64,000 nucleotides of DNA from Thioalkalivibrio sp. HK1 (GCA_000583135.1 JFBG01000010.1:1-64000); one strand, 5' to 3'; shown: positions 24,920 through 34,770, numbered from the stretch's first letter. Notes: generated by a model from the sequence alone, not told the origin. Made by a program: numbers and translations.

Positions 24920-25322
24920 CATCGCATGCAATCGGCGCGATTCGTGTTCGCCTTGGGTGGGCGATGACCCTTGCGATGGGGGGAAGGGCGAAGGGCGAAG
25001 GGAGTCTGGGAGGAAAAGCGTTTGCTTCCAAAATCGAGATCTCGGGATCTCGGTGATATCGAGCATCGAACGATATCCCCAAGACTCTTATAATTCCTTC
25101 TCGGGGAGGGCTGTTTCTTGGAGCACCCCAAGGAACGTGGCAAGGGACTTGACAAGGGATATCGGTGCGCAAAGGCAAATGAAATCATCCCGGCCCTCTT
25201 CGAAGGCCGATGGGAACTCCATCACGAGGCGCGATCGACTTCGCTGCGAAAGAGCGATCGAGGAGCGATCGAGCCTTTTTTCGAACCCGACTCCTGCTTT
25301 CGAAAACTGTAAGGAGGAATAA

Positions 25323-25646
25323 GTGAGCCACCGGATAGACTTCGAGGATATCGTCTCGATCGATAGCCAAGAACCCGAGGCCGCTCGGGGCAGCGCCTTG
25401 AATGCGGTGCGAGAAGATCCATCCCTTCTCGATTGGTTCGGAACGGAGGACGCCCTCACCGAGCTCGATGTGACCGAGGACGACTACGACGGGAGCGACG
25501 AGACATTGGCGGCGATGCTCTTGGCTCAACGGCTTGCCGAATCCCCTCTCGTCGATTACACGGACGAGTTGGAAGACCCCGAATCCGAGGAAAACGCGCG
25601 TTTCGAGGTGATCGGGGCGACGATCGAAAAAATAGGGGGCTTTTGA
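25323..25646 (+). CDS. Small acidic protein of unknown function
   Basis: 107 residues, strongly acidic (stretches such as TEDDYDGSDET and DELEDPESEE), no cysteines, no signal peptide and no membrane segment, so cytoplasmic. The start is GTG at 25323, with a near-perfect AAGGAGG 5 nt upstream, which makes translation very likely despite the lack of a recognised family. The sequence ends in a predicted helix (FEVIGATIEKIGGF). It is the first of four plus-strand genes, but about 370 nt separate it from the next. Function unknown; an adaptor or DNA-mimic-like role would be speculation. Confidence 0.7.
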   Translation: MSHRIDFEDIVSIDSQEPEAARGSALNAVREDPSLLDWFGTEDALTELDVTEDDYDGSDETLAAMLLAQRLAESPLVDYTDELEDPESEENARFEVIGATIEKIGGF

Positions 25647-26016
25647 AAAGACATCGTTATTTTTATCGTATCATCGAAAGCGGCACGCTCTTGGCGCCCT
25701 TCATCGAATGGCGCTCGAGGTCTTGGTTCCTTGGATCTTTGCCTTGGCCATCGAGCGGGATATTCGCATCGGTCCATCGCATCCGATGCTTCGGGGATTT
25801 TTTCGAGGACCGAGGACCCAAGACCGCCCCCTTGATAATCGCAACGGAGCGGATATCTTCATGGAGGCATCCGATCGATCGCGCCACTTTGTTATCCATC
25901 GATGCGTCCTTTCGAACGCCATCTCGTCCTATCCGCAAACGGGGGTTGTCATCGATCCCTTCATCGGCGCGCCTTGATCCCCCGGTCTCGATCGATTGCA
26001 TGACCTTGGATATGGC
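25647..26016. other. Intergenic region, nothing recognised
   Basis: About 370 nt between the acidic protein and the MetH-activation-like gene. No gene or clear regulatory signal seen. Confidence 0.4.
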
Positions 26017-26733
26017 ATGAGCGAAACCCCGACCCCTTCCGACTCCCTGATCCCCGCCCTCGGTGCCGCCGGATATTTCGCGGCCGAGCCGGTGAGTATT
26101 CCGGTGGATCGGATCTTGCGTCTCCAAGGCTATCGCGAGCCGGAAAAGGTGCGTCGCCCCATTCGTCGGGCGGCGAAAAAAGCGGCGGATATCGCCGATG
26201 ACATCACCGCCGGGGAAGCCGGCTACCGACGAATAGCGATCGAATCGTGCATCGAATCGCGACTGACGCTGGCGAGCGGGGAGTGTTTCGAGTGCGGGGC
26301 TTTCCCGCATTTTCTCCACGAGAGCGACTCCGTCCTGGTCTTTGCGCTCACCGCCGGGAGCGCCTTGGACAGTGCCATCGACGAACTGATGGCCGCGGAC
26401 GATGCGGTCACCGCTCTTTTCCTCGATAGCGCGGGGTGGCTGGCGGTGGAATCGATCACGCGCCAATTCGTGCGCCGTCTACGGGTGGATTGCGAGCCTT
26501 CCGGTCTTCGTATCACGCGCCGAATGGGTCCTGGCTATACCTACCGCGTGGGTCAGGAGATGCTGTCTTGGCCCTTGGAAGAGCAAACGAAACTCTTCGC
26601 CGCGCTCGGCGATGATGCATCCCCGGTGGAGGTGCTCGAAAGCGGGGCGATGCTTCCCAAGATGTCCCGCTCCGGGCTTTACGGCCTGCGACCTAGGTCT
26701 CCGGCGGGCGAGCGCGAACAGATGGATGATTGA
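26017..26733 (+). CDS. MetH-activation-domain-like protein
   Basis: 238 residues resembling the AdoMet-binding reactivation domain of cobalamin-dependent methionine synthase as a stand-alone protein. The C-terminal half shows GPGYTYRVGQEMLSWPLEEQTKLFAAL and then LESGAMLPKMSRSGLYGL, which follow the family pattern (GYGDWPLEEQ..LF..L, then the ..ML.P..S.SG..G motif). The middle part (ALTAGSALDSAIDELMAADD) matches the helical region of such proteins. Stand-alone versions usually accompany corrinoid methyltransferases, but no corrinoid protein is in this window. The ATG at 26017 was preferred to 25996 because GGA lies just upstream, though the signal is weak. It probably assists a corrinoid methyl carrier encoded elsewhere; a MetH lacking its own activation domain is one candidate. 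Confidence 0.7.
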   Translation: MSETPTPSDSLIPALGAAGYFAAEPVSIPVDRILRLQGYREPEKVRRPIRRAAKKAADIADDITAGEAGYRRIAIESCIESRLTLASGECFECGAFPHFLHESDSVLVFALTAGSALDSAIDELMAADDAVTALFLDSAGWLAVESITRQFVRRLRVDCEPSGLRITRRMGPGYTYRVGQEMLSWPLEEQTKLFAALGDDASPVEVLESGAMLPKMSRSGLYGLRPRSPAGEREQMDD

Positions 26734-26802
26734 AAGCCTCGGCGATCGATTTTTTTCGAAGGATCGATCGTTTTCGAAAAAAAGAACAAGGGGGAATCAT
26801 CG

Positions 26803-27207
26803 ATGACCGAAAAGAGCGAGCGCGGATTCGATTTCGTGCATGCAAAGGCCTCCGAGGCCCTTTGGAATCCCGGTCTGCGAGAGATTTTCGAATACCGAGA
26901 TCTTGGCATCGAGAAGGGAACCGGCGGTCGATATATCGCCCATATCATCCGCGCGAACGGCAAAAAGGCCGATGACGAGGTGCAAAAATGGCATCGGCAC
27001 CATTGCGATTTCCAACTCGTATTGGTGCTCGAAGGCTGGGGGGAATTCGAATACGAAGGCCAAGGCATTCACCGCCTCGAGCCCGGGGATTGCGTTCTCC
27101 AACCACCTAAGATCCGTCATCGGGAAATCGCCTGCTCCGAGGACTTCAAGGTGCTGGAGATCGTCTCCCCTGCGAACTTCTCGACCGAGATCACAAAGGC
27201 TCCCTAA
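26803..27207 (+). CDS. Single-domain cupin protein
   Basis: 134 residues with a cupin beta-barrel. The first motif is WHRHHCDFQLVLVLEGWGEFEYEG (about 64-87), with two or three histidines positioned for metal binding, and the second is LEPGDCVLQPPKIRHREI (about 92-110). Such proteins bind small ligands or act as simple metal-dependent enzymes. ATG at 26803 follows AAGGGGGAA with a usual spacing. It lies 69 nt after the MetH-activation-like gene on the same strand, so cotranscription is plausible. The substrate cannot be told. Confidence 0.85.
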   Translation: MTEKSERGFDFVHAKASEALWNPGLREIFEYRDLGIEKGTGGRYIAHIIRANGKKADDEVQKWHRHHCDFQLVLVLEGWGEFEYEGQGIHRLEPGDCVLQPPKIRHREIACSEDFKVLEIVSPANFSTEITKAP

Positions 27208-27363
27208 GGTCTTTGTTTCGGGGAAGTCTTTCGGGCCGGCGAATCGAGAGCGAATCGAACGAGAATCCATGCGTTCGTTATCGGGCGATATGGTGGGGCT
27301 TTTATCCTCGAACCGTCATCTTGGTCGTTGATCGAGTCGACAAAAAATGATCGAGTCAAGCAG

Positions 27364-27828
27364 ATGATCGGCCTTTTGCAGCGCGTGGATTTTGCGAGGG
27401 TGGAGATCGAAGGCGGGGTCGTCGGGGCCATCGATCGCGGACTGATGACGCTGATCGGGGTGGAACGCGGCGACAGCGAGCGCGAAGCCGAGCGCCTGAT
27501 CGAACGATTGATCGGCTACCGCGTTTTTTCCGACGATAAGGGCAAGATGAATTTGAGCCTCGCCGATACCGGGGGCGGCCTGCTCTTGGTACCGCAATTC
27601 ACCCTTCCCGCCGACACTCGCTCCGGTGCCCGCCCCGGGCTTTCCCCCGCCGCGCCCCCGGAGATCGGGCGCAGGCTTTTCGAGCACGCACTGGATTTCG
27701 CTCGCTCGCATCATAAGGTGGTCGAAAGCGGCCGCTTCGCCACCCGCATGCGCGTGGTCTTGGCCAACGACGGCCCGATCACCTTCACCTTGCGGGTGAA
27801 TCCCGCCGGCGGCGATGCGAAGGGGTGA
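27364..27828 (+). CDS. dtd: D-aminoacyl-tRNA deacylase
   Basis: Removes D-amino acids wrongly attached to tRNA, a cytosolic proofreading enzyme. At 154 residues it is of usual length. It begins MIGLLQRVDFARVEIEG, the standard DTD N-terminus. Its catalytic and cross-subunit motifs are LLVPQFTL (normally SQFTL, here with Pro in place of Ser) and NDGPITF near the C-terminus (NxGP(V/I)T). The ATG at 27364 fits the family; a start at 27328 would add an unusual leader. It is the last of the plus-strand group and converges on the defence operon, with about 90 nt between the stop codons. Confidence 0.92.
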   Translation: MIGLLQRVDFARVEIEGGVVGAIDRGLMTLIGVERGDSEREAERLIERLIGYRVFSDDKGKMNLSLADTGGGLLLVPQFTLPADTRSGARPGLSPAAPPEIGRRLFEHALDFARSHHKVVESGRFATRMRVVLANDGPITFTLRVNPAGGDAKG

Positions 27829-27915
27829 TATCTCGGCGCCCATCCCGACGCCCACCGCTCGATATCTGAAAACGCTATCGAACCCGCTCGGGGACCCGAC
27901 AACCCGGCAAGGGCT

Positions 27916-30900
27916 TCAAGAAGAAAGCCCCACCAAATTGGGCTTTCTCCGCCCCTCTTGAAAATAGAAGGCTTCGAAGCGTTCCATCTGCTTGATCCGA
28001 TCCATCAGATCTCGCTCCTGCTGCGAACCCGCCACATTGCGCACCAGCGATTTGGCATCGGCCTCGTTGAGCCTTAGAACCAGATAATTCGCGATCGCGG
28101 AAAAAACCGAAGGATCGAAATCCTTCGCCTCTTGCGATGCAAGCACCAAAGAAATGCCGTACTTTCGACATTCCTTGGCCATGGTGGGGATCAACTTCAA
28201 ACCGGCGGCACGATGCGCCTCGTCGAAGATCAACGCATGGGTGATTCGATCTTGCAGGCCGCGTTGAAACATATCTTTATAAAGACCGTAAAACACCAAC
28301 GAGGCGAATGCCCTTTGAAGATTGTCATTTTGCGTGCGGTGCACCCGAATCACGATCGGCTTGTCGCTATCCCATAGACTGCTCTTGACCTCTCGGGTCT
28401 TGAAAAACCCGTAATCCTCGAGTTCGTCCAAACGGGTCAGCAAGTTGCGCAAGCCCTGATCCGGCTTCGGTTCCTGCCTTAGAATCTCGACGAAGCGACC
28501 GAACTTAGGGGTTTGCATTTCATCCGAGATATCACCCTTCCCCCAGCCCTTCTCGATAAAACTTTGTTTGACCGCCTCTCGAATCCTTCCCGCTTGGATA
28601 CTTCCGAGACCGGGAAAAATCGCCAAGAAAATATCCCGGATCGCCCCCGCCGCATCGAGGTGGGCATTGCGATGGGCTCGGTCCATGACCTGCAAGGGAT
28701 TGAAATCAAGCCCGTCGAAATCGACGAAGCGCGTCGAATCGATCTCCTCGACGAGTTTTTCGTCGATATCTTGATGGAAGGAAAAGATGATCGGCACGAT
28801 TCCCTTGGCGCTCATCTGCTTGCAAAGATTCAGCAAACAAGTGGTCTTGCCCATCCCCGGCAACCCGCCGATCAAAAGATGGGGATTGCCTTTGATGGTC
28901 ACGCTCCAATCGACATCCGCTCCGGTATGCCGATCCTTTCCGAAGCGGATCGAGGGGGAGGTCGGGTCTTGAGTCGGTTCCGGCGAATGATCGTTCGTAT
29001 CGGGTCGCCGGCGAGGCATCGAATCCAACAGATCCGCAGGGCCGAAAAGATAGATACTCGTATCCCCGTCATCGAGCGATATCTTGGTCGGCTTCTTCGA
29101 TGAATATTCGGGGCAAAATACCCAGCCCCGATCATCCTTGGGCTCCTTGTCTTGGGAATTCGAGAAGGAATAATCCCCGCCCTTTTCGATCATCTTGTCG
29201 ATCTCGGCGGTAATTTCCTTGTATTTCTCATCCGAAAGACAATGCCGCTGCGCTTTTTTCGCATAGAAATGCAGCACGCGGGCGAGTTTGGCTCGCCGAA
29301 TCGACCGTATGGATTGGCGTTTTTCCTCGAAATAACCCTTTTCCCATCGATCGCGAAGGGTGCCTATTTGTTTTTCGATCCTTTCCAGCAGATCCGGATC
29401 TCTTGCGCTATATAGATTGGAGCGATATTTCACCTCGATGAATTGAAAGCGAAGACCCCGACGAGGGCTCACCGAAACATAGATCAGATCCGGACGAATG
29501 CCCTTGATTCTCTCGCCCCCTTCTTGCAAAGGCGGCAGGATATCCAAAACATCGTCGACGGGGATGAAAAATCCCTGATCGAGGGGCAGTGAGCACTCGT
29601 CGTCTTTGGATCTGTTATTGCAAAGAGCATGAGAAAAAGCCAGAGCGACGATCTCCGATATCTGCGCTTGGATATTGCCGGTCAATCGAATCACGAGCCT
29701 TCCGCTCAATGCTTTGAGGCTTTGCATCAGAAATTTCGTATTCCTAGCGCTATGATCGAGACCCATATCGCCCAAGGCGCGGGCCAAGATATCGTGCATC
29801 TCCTCCAAATTGCCGGTGGATGTGACCAGCTGCAGGCAGCCGAGATCATCTCGCTCCGGCACGCAATCGATCACATACGTATCGTAAACATCCCGGTTAT
29901 CACGAGGGGAATCGAAATATTCGACCCCGGCATTGCGATCCAAGGTGATCACCCAATCGCATCGCCTGTGGATATTTTTGAGGCTCCTTTCTTTTTCATC
30001 CGAGATACCGGTTTTTAGAACCGGCCACGGATCTTTGGCCTTCGCCCCGATATGCCGAGCCGTTGCTTGATAGATCGCTTGTTGCAAGCGATTCAAGCGT
30101 TCGGAATGCGCCCTTTTCGAAGGGTGTTTTTCTCCTTGCCTCTCCCCCTTGCCCGCCGGGCGCACCACGCTATGCCAAACCGGCATCGGCGAGTTCTCGT
30201 ATTCCCGATCGAAAAAAGAAAGCAGCCCGAAGGCATAAAAAGGAGCGGGGGCGGGCGAAGATCGGCCCTCCCCGTCCACGGATACGACATTGGAATCGAA
30301 GGTATCGAAGGCGATCGCAAGATGGGCCGCCTGATCCGGAACCTCATGATTGCGTTTCGCCCAGCGCAAGCGCGGCATATTGATATCCCCGTGGAGCCTG
30401 ACGGAATCGAGCATCCATCGATCTCTGGCTTCCAGGGTTCCGGCTCCGCGCCTGCGTTTTTCCGTCGCTTCGGCGATGAAACGCCCGGCGACCGAGCGTT
30501 GTTCTTTCGATGGATAGAACTCCAAGAGGAATAGAGGGCCGCTCTCCGCTTCCTCATCTCCCCGCATTTTTTTATCCCTCGCCTCCTCCTCTTGGAATAC
30601 CTCGCCCAAAGCCCGGGCAACGGTCAGCCCCGCTCCGGCGCGCATGGCATGGATGCGGATCTGTCGCGGGATATCATCGCGGCGGATATCATGGCATTCG
30701 ATATATTTGAGAATTTCATTGCCCAATATCTTGGCGCTTTTATCCCCGGTGGTCGGGCTTGCATTCTCCGCACCCGCACCGCCCAAGGCCCGGGCCAAGA
30801 TAGCGATCGAGGCTTTGGGTTCTTTATTGCTCTCGGGCACCATCCCCACCGCATGAAAACCCAAGGTATCGGCGAAGACGAAAGCCCCGCCTTCGGCATT

Positions 30901-32889
30901 GGGATTGGGCAAGAAGGCGGGGAACATGGCTCCGTCGAGTCCCTCGAATTCCTTCAAAAGATCCTTTGCCGGGGGGCCACCTTTCGATTCTTCGAATGCG
31001 GCATGCAATAAAAGATTGTCATAGGCGACATGCCAAGCAACCCGCAAGGGATGCGAGGGAAGAACGATCAGACCGATGGATTTTTCTCCCGAAAGAGGCT
31101 GTACTTCCACCGTATGGCATAGCGTCAGATTCGGGTCATCGTTTTTCGAAAAGGCATCCGACCATGCCTTGAGATAGCCGGAAACCGTCTCGAAAATCTC
31201 GCTATTCTTTTCATCGTAAATCTGCCCTGGCCCGCCGCATAGCCCGAAAAGCCTCGACATCTTCGCACCGGCCGTCATCAGACGTTCATGATGCGACTTG
31301 TCGATTCTTGCGAATCCCTCCATCGGTTTGAATTCCAAAGCGTCTTTTTCTTTGGCCCAATCCCCCGATTCTCGCACCCTGATCGTCCACCGCCCGAGCG
31401 CCCCGTTGCCGGCAACCCATTGCCTTTCCACCTCCTGTATCAACGGGGGATAAAAGACCCGGTAATTTTTATTGCGATTGTTTTCTTTGAAGGTCAAGGC
31501 GAGGAAGTCTTTGGGATCGATCCTCCCGCCCTTGCTCTTATCCAAAGACTTGGCCGGAATTGCGATATTTCCTCGATCGTCGAGATCGATCGCCCCTTCG
31601 GAAAAAGTCCGTACCCTCTTGCCGGTGCTTTCTTTTTCTTCTTCCTCTTCCGTTTCCCCGGAGACGATCGCGAAAATCTCGCTTTCTGCGCTCACTTCCT
31701 CTTTGTTGACAACGCTGATCAGCACTTTGGCGGATGAGATGCTGAAATCATCGTCAAGGGATGTGAAACTATCGTTCGTGAAGATGATCTTTTCTTCGCC
31801 CTTCCCCGAATGCGGCTGATCGACGGGCTCGGTGATTTCTTCGTCTCCGGCCATGACCACGATCCGATAGAAAATATCGTTTTTGCGTATGCCCTCGGGT
31901 TTGACCTTCCATTTGACGGTGAGCTTCGAATACTTTCCGCTCTCCTTGGCATTCGGATCGATGATCAAAGAGGGAACCTCGTCATCCTCTTTTTGTTTGA
32001 GCCCCGACCATGGGAAGGGGCGACCGTTCTTTGCTATCCAACTCGTCATATTGATCGATTCGACATTTTCCGGATCGACGGCTTCGATCTTTCCGATCCG
32101 AAGATCGTCCCCGATCTCGGCCATCATTTCGAGGGGAGAGACGGCCTTGGATCGATTGAGAATCTCATGCAGTTTTTCTTTCTGCTCGTTGCTCGGACGC
32201 AATCCCAAGGCTTCGAATTCCTCGTCGATCGAATAACGAGATGTGGCGGAGAAAAAACGATCCGCCAATTTGCGCGACAGAATCAGATCGTTTTTATCCT
32301 GCTCTTCGCTGACATTCTGCGAAGCATCGATCGGCCATAGTCCGATCGAATGAAGGCGCTCTCCGGGCGGACGACCGGAATCCAAGACACCGCAGAGGAA
32401 ATCGAATTCGCTCCACGGGGAAACGCCGCTTCGTCTTCTCGCTTCCGTACACGCTCTACTTGCAAAATCACTCACTCGGTTGAGTCGTTCTTTTTTTATC
32501 TTGGCAATAGCGATCCCCTTCGCTTTGCCGAAAAGCGTCTCTTCGTCGATCTCTCGCGCGGCGCTGTAAATTCCATCCATCCCCGCACCCGCAAGATCGG
32601 TATCCACCAAGAGCAATGCCGGATCGCTTTTATCCTCTCGAATTTCCACCGCACGATCCGCGGTGATAGTGCGACGAGCATCGTCCGTACGATCCGCAAC
32701 CCGGTAGACCTTCCAGCCTCCGACCAAAAATTCGCTTGAGGAAGCGGCCTTCTCGATGACCTCGGAATCCAAACAACGCACGAAGGCCATGGTGCCGTTT
32801 TCGAGGGATTTCGAATCGGCATCGTCGGTCGCCAGAACTTCTTCGAAGGCCTTGGCCAACAAGGCACCGTGTGTATCAGTCCATCCCAT
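27916..32889 (-). CDS. DptH-like protein: PD-(D/E)XK-type motif plus HerA-family ATPase (defence operon gene 6)
   Basis: 1657 residues, last gene of the operon. The C-terminal third is a HerA/FtsK-type P-loop ATPase: GGLPGMGKT near 1341-1349, Walker B HALIFDEAHRA near 1554, and a sensor-like LVLASQEAKDF. Just before it, RPDLIYV (Asp near 1133) followed by FQFIEVKYRS (EVK near 1151) forms a PD-(D/E)XK-like nuclease signature. The N-terminal thousand residues are mostly of unknown fold; around 320-400 there is a beta-rich, Ig-like stretch and then a Glu-rich segment. This size and layout recall DptH of phosphorothioation-dependent restriction and the large ATP-binding protein of the methylation-associated defence system. 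ATG at 32889 follows AAGGAG; it overlaps the preceding paralogue's end by 14 nt, indicating translational coupling. Likely role: DNA translocation and cleavage. Confidence 0.8.
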   Translation of the reverse strand: MGWTDTHGALLAKAFEEVLATDDADSKSLENGTMAFVRCLDSEVIEKAASSSEFLVGGWKVYRVADRTDDARRTITADRAVEIREDKSDPALLLVDTDLAGAGMDGIYSAAREIDEETLFGKAKGIAIAKIKKERLNRVSDFASRACTEARRRSGVSPWSEFDFLCGVLDSGRPPGERLHSIGLWPIDASQNVSEEQDKNDLILSRKLADRFFSATSRYSIDEEFEALGLRPSNEQKEKLHEILNRSKAVSPLEMMAEIGDDLRIGKIEAVDPENVESINMTSWIAKNGRPFPWSGLKQKEDDEVPSLIIDPNAKESGKYSKLTVKWKVKPEGIRKNDIFYRIVVMAGDEEITEPVDQPHSGKGEEKIIFTNDSFTSLDDDFSISSAKVLISVVNKEEVSAESEIFAIVSGETEEEEEKESTGKRVRTFSEGAIDLDDRGNIAIPAKSLDKSKGGRIDPKDFLALTFKENNRNKNYRVFYPPLIQEVERQWVAGNGALGRWTIRVRESGDWAKEKDALEFKPMEGFARIDKSHHERLMTAGAKMSRLFGLCGGPGQIYDEKNSEIFETVSGYLKAWSDAFSKNDDPNLTLCHTVEVQPLSGEKSIGLIVLPSHPLRVAWHVAYDNLLLHAAFEESKGGPPAKDLLKEFEGLDGAMFPAFLPNPNAEGGAFVFADTLGFHAVGMVPESNKEPKASIAILARALGGAGAENASPTTGDKSAKILGNEILKYIECHDIRRDDIPRQIRIHAMRAGAGLTVARALGEVFQEEEARDKKMRGDEEAESGPLFLLEFYPSKEQRSVAGRFIAEATEKRRRGAGTLEARDRWMLDSVRLHGDINMPRLRWAKRNHEVPDQAAHLAIAFDTFDSNVVSVDGEGRSSPAPAPFYAFGLLSFFDREYENSPMPVWHSVVRPAGKGERQGEKHPSKRAHSERLNRLQQAIYQATARHIGAKAKDPWPVLKTGISDEKERSLKNIHRRCDWVITLDRNAGVEYFDSPRDNRDVYDTYVIDCVPERDDLGCLQLVTSTGNLEEMHDILARALGDMGLDHSARNTKFLMQSLKALSGRLVIRLTGNIQAQISEIVALAFSHALCNNRSKDDECSLPLDQGFFIPVDDVLDILPPLQEGGERIKGIRPDLIYVSVSPRRGLRFQFIEVKYRSNLYSARDPDLLERIEKQIGTLRDRWEKGYFEEKRQSIRSIRRAKLARVLHFYAKKAQRHCLSDEKYKEITAEIDKMIEKGGDYSFSNSQDKEPKDDRGWVFCPEYSSKKPTKISLDDGDTSIYLFGPADLLDSMPRRRPDTNDHSPEPTQDPTSPSIRFGKDRHTGADVDWSVTIKGNPHLLIGGLPGMGKTTCLLNLCKQMSAKGIVPIIFSFHQDIDEKLVEEIDSTRFVDFDGLDFNPLQVMDRAHRNAHLDAAGAIRDIFLAIFPGLGSIQAGRIREAVKQSFIEKGWGKGDISDEMQTPKFGRFVEILRQEPKPDQGLRNLLTRLDELEDYGFFKTREVKSSLWDSDKPIVIRVHRTQNDNLQRAFASLVFYGLYKDMFQRGLQDRITHALIFDEAHRAAGLKLIPTMAKECRKYGISLVLASQEAKDFDPSVFSAIANYLVLRLNEADAKSLVRNVAGSQQERDLMDRIKQMERFEAFYFQEGRRKPNLVGLSS
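27922..27948. other. Hairpin at the 3' end of the DptH-like gene
   Basis: AGAAAGCCC and GGGCTTTCT, 9-bp perfect arms, 9-nt loop, inside the last codons of the gene. No T run follows on either strand, so an RNA-stabilising hairpin is more likely than a classical terminator. Confidence 0.6.
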
Positions 32890-34765
32890 CTCGAATCTCC
32901 TTGTCGAATTCGAAGCGAGGACGCAAACGTTTCATCGATTCGGCATCGTTGACCCCGATCAGCAATCCGAGATCGCGCAAACGCCTTTCGAGGATCGATT
33001 TATTTCTTTCCAAACAGGTATTCGATATATCCATCCCCGGTGGGGAACGATCGATATGAAATCCGTATCTTTTGCGGATCAGATCGATGAAGGCTTTGAG
33101 AGAAATTTCCGAACGCTCGCTACCCTTTCTCTTCGGCAGCGCATGTAAATGAACGAGATATCCCAATGCCGCATCGCTCAATACCAAGGATCTCGCATCC
33201 ACTCTCGTTCCGTCTTGAGTCCTCTTTCTTTTGATAACGATCCCGTTGGGGCGATTGGTATGGAAGCACGAATCCATCATGCTCGTGAATTTCCCGTAGG
33301 TATAGGATGTCCCCATCAGACTCGTCAATCCTCTGGCCAAACGAAAGATCGGGTTGACATGGTTTGCCGTCTTCGGCAATTCCCCTAAGAGCAGACTCTT
33401 GGCTTCGGCATATTCATTCTCTTGCGGATAGTTCTTCATCAACTCCATCGACAGCATTTCCGTTTTATCTTCGATCCGAAGATGGAGCCTTTGCGCCTGT
33501 TTATGCCGAAGATAAAGCATATCTCCCAAGAAATTCAGCCATTTTATCGAATGAGGCCAAGTCGGAAAATCCTTGTCATCAATTTTAGGATCGGCCGATA
33601 CTTGAAAATCGAGAATACGAAGAACCATCAAAATCACGGGAAGATCTCTTATGTGCCGCTGCTGCTCATCCATCGATCGCTCGGCCGTTTCTCGGATGTT
33701 TCTATCCACCCCGAGCGAGCAGTCAACGAAAAGATCGGCCGGTCTTTGGTTCTCTTTTTCATAGATCCGACCCTCTTCCGCCCAATACGATACTGCCTTG
33801 GTGGTTGCGGTCAGCATCGATGTCAACCCGATCGCCATACATGATTCGAGCATTTCGATCAGGTAATGACGGGGGATCGACTTTGCATAAGATTTTAGAA
33901 AAAGACGAATATCCTCGGAAAATTCCCGACTCGTCTTTTCGACGATCGGACGTTGGTTGGGAATCTTGGCCCCCGATGCACGTTGGACATAGCTCTTCAC
34001 CTTCTCTCTCGATGGATCGGGAGCCTTGCCGATGAATTGAGCCAAGCGAATCATCAGCAGCTGATCCAAACCGATGGTTATCTCGTTTTCATCGAAACGA
34101 TCCGATGCTCTATCATCGATCAAAGCGTTTTCGCTTCTTATCACCCCCTGATTGAAGGCTCGAATCAAAAGGTTCTTCTCCGAACCGAAACCGACGGCAA
34201 AGGGATTCTCCGGCTTGCCCTTTTCGGAATCATCCTTGCCGGTCTTGACGAACTCCTCTTGACCATCGGCCAAGATGGAAACCATCATTTCCGGTATATT
34301 ACGCAAGTTGGCTTGGCGATCAGGGAGATCGATCCAACTCGATAGATAGTGTGTCGGATAGACTCTTTGTATCTTTTTATCGCGGCCCGGTTCATACGAC
34401 TTATTTCCCAAACAGGAATTCAGCAGGAAGTCGCCCAAGATCGCCTTTTCAGTCTCGTCATCGAAACCCTTGAAGTCATCTTTTTGCGTCAACGCCTTGC
34501 CGACTTGATCGATCGTCGCTTTCTTCTCGCTTTTTCTGGCAGGCTCGGCATCCAATGCGAAGAATTTGAAGAAGGCTCCGGTGCCTCGACGCTCGCCATA
34601 ACGAAAGAGATAGAAGATCGAAGGTAGCATCGTCGAGATATCGAAATCCTGCATCGTTACCGGAAAGACCTTGTAGTAGTTATTGGTCCAAATTGCATCG
34701 AACATCGTCCGAGTCAGAGTATCTCCGACGATCTTTTGTACCGTTTGAGGCTCGGAGCCGGACAT
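32876..34765 (-). CDS. Tandem paralogue A of unknown function (defence operon gene 5)
   Basis: 629 residues, fifth gene of the operon. It belongs to the same family as the three genes upstream. Shared landmarks are WTNNYYKV, MLPxxFYLFRYGERRG, GRDKKIQRVYPTHYLSSWIDLP, LRNIPEMMVSILADGQ, RAFNQG, SDRFDENE with IGLDQLLMIRLAQ, MLESCMAIGLTSM, RYGFHIDRSPPGM, and the closing ERRLRDLGLLIGVNDAESMKRLRPRFE. No nuclease, kinase or P-loop motif is visible; the sequence is mostly predicted helix, and the C-terminal 100 residues could be winged-helix-like. It is closest to paralogue B. The ATG at 34765 is preferred over GTG 34774 because AAGG is 8 nt upstream and all four copies then start MxxSE. Its place between the kinase-ATPase and HerA genes parallels DptG or MAD7, by position only. 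Confidence 0.85.
   Translation of the reverse strand: MSGSEPQTVQKIVGDTLTRTMFDAIWTNNYYKVFPVTMQDFDISTMLPSIFYLFRYGERRGTGAFFKFFALDAEPARKSEKKATIDQVGKALTQKDDFKGFDDETEKAILGDFLLNSCLGNKSYEPGRDKKIQRVYPTHYLSSWIDLPDRQANLRNIPEMMVSILADGQEEFVKTGKDDSEKGKPENPFAVGFGSEKNLLIRAFNQGVIRSENALIDDRASDRFDENEITIGLDQLLMIRLAQFIGKAPDPSREKVKSYVQRASGAKIPNQRPIVEKTSREFSEDIRLFLKSYAKSIPRHYLIEMLESCMAIGLTSMLTATTKAVSYWAEEGRIYEKENQRPADLFVDCSLGVDRNIRETAERSMDEQQRHIRDLPVILMVLRILDFQVSADPKIDDKDFPTWPHSIKWLNFLGDMLYLRHKQAQRLHLRIEDKTEMLSMELMKNYPQENEYAEAKSLLLGELPKTANHVNPIFRLARGLTSLMGTSYTYGKFTSMMDSCFHTNRPNGIVIKRKRTQDGTRVDARSLVLSDAALGYLVHLHALPKRKGSERSEISLKAFIDLIRKRYGFHIDRSPPGMDISNTCLERNKSILERRLRDLGLLIGVNDAESMKRLRPRFEFDKEIRDGMD
32911..33190. repeat. 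3'-end block shared by paralogues A and B (A copy)
   Basis: Aligned without gaps to 34815-35094, offset 1904. Only around a dozen differences over about 280 nt by eye, less divergence than in the central parts of the two genes. Confidence 0.8.
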
Positions 34766-34770
34766 GGTGA

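Larger units (their letters stand above)
24613..25322. other. Long intergenic region with a repeated promoter-like element
   Basis: About 700 nt between divergent genes. It contains the second copy of the dispersed element (24857-24896) and a possible plus-strand promoter (24891-24919). No protein-coding region could be supported; open frames here are GC-biased shadows. Confidence 0.5.

Noticed and set aside
27922..27948. Terminator of the dtd gene
   Set aside because: It lies inside the last codons of the opposite gene and lacks a T run on either strand; kept only as a hairpin.
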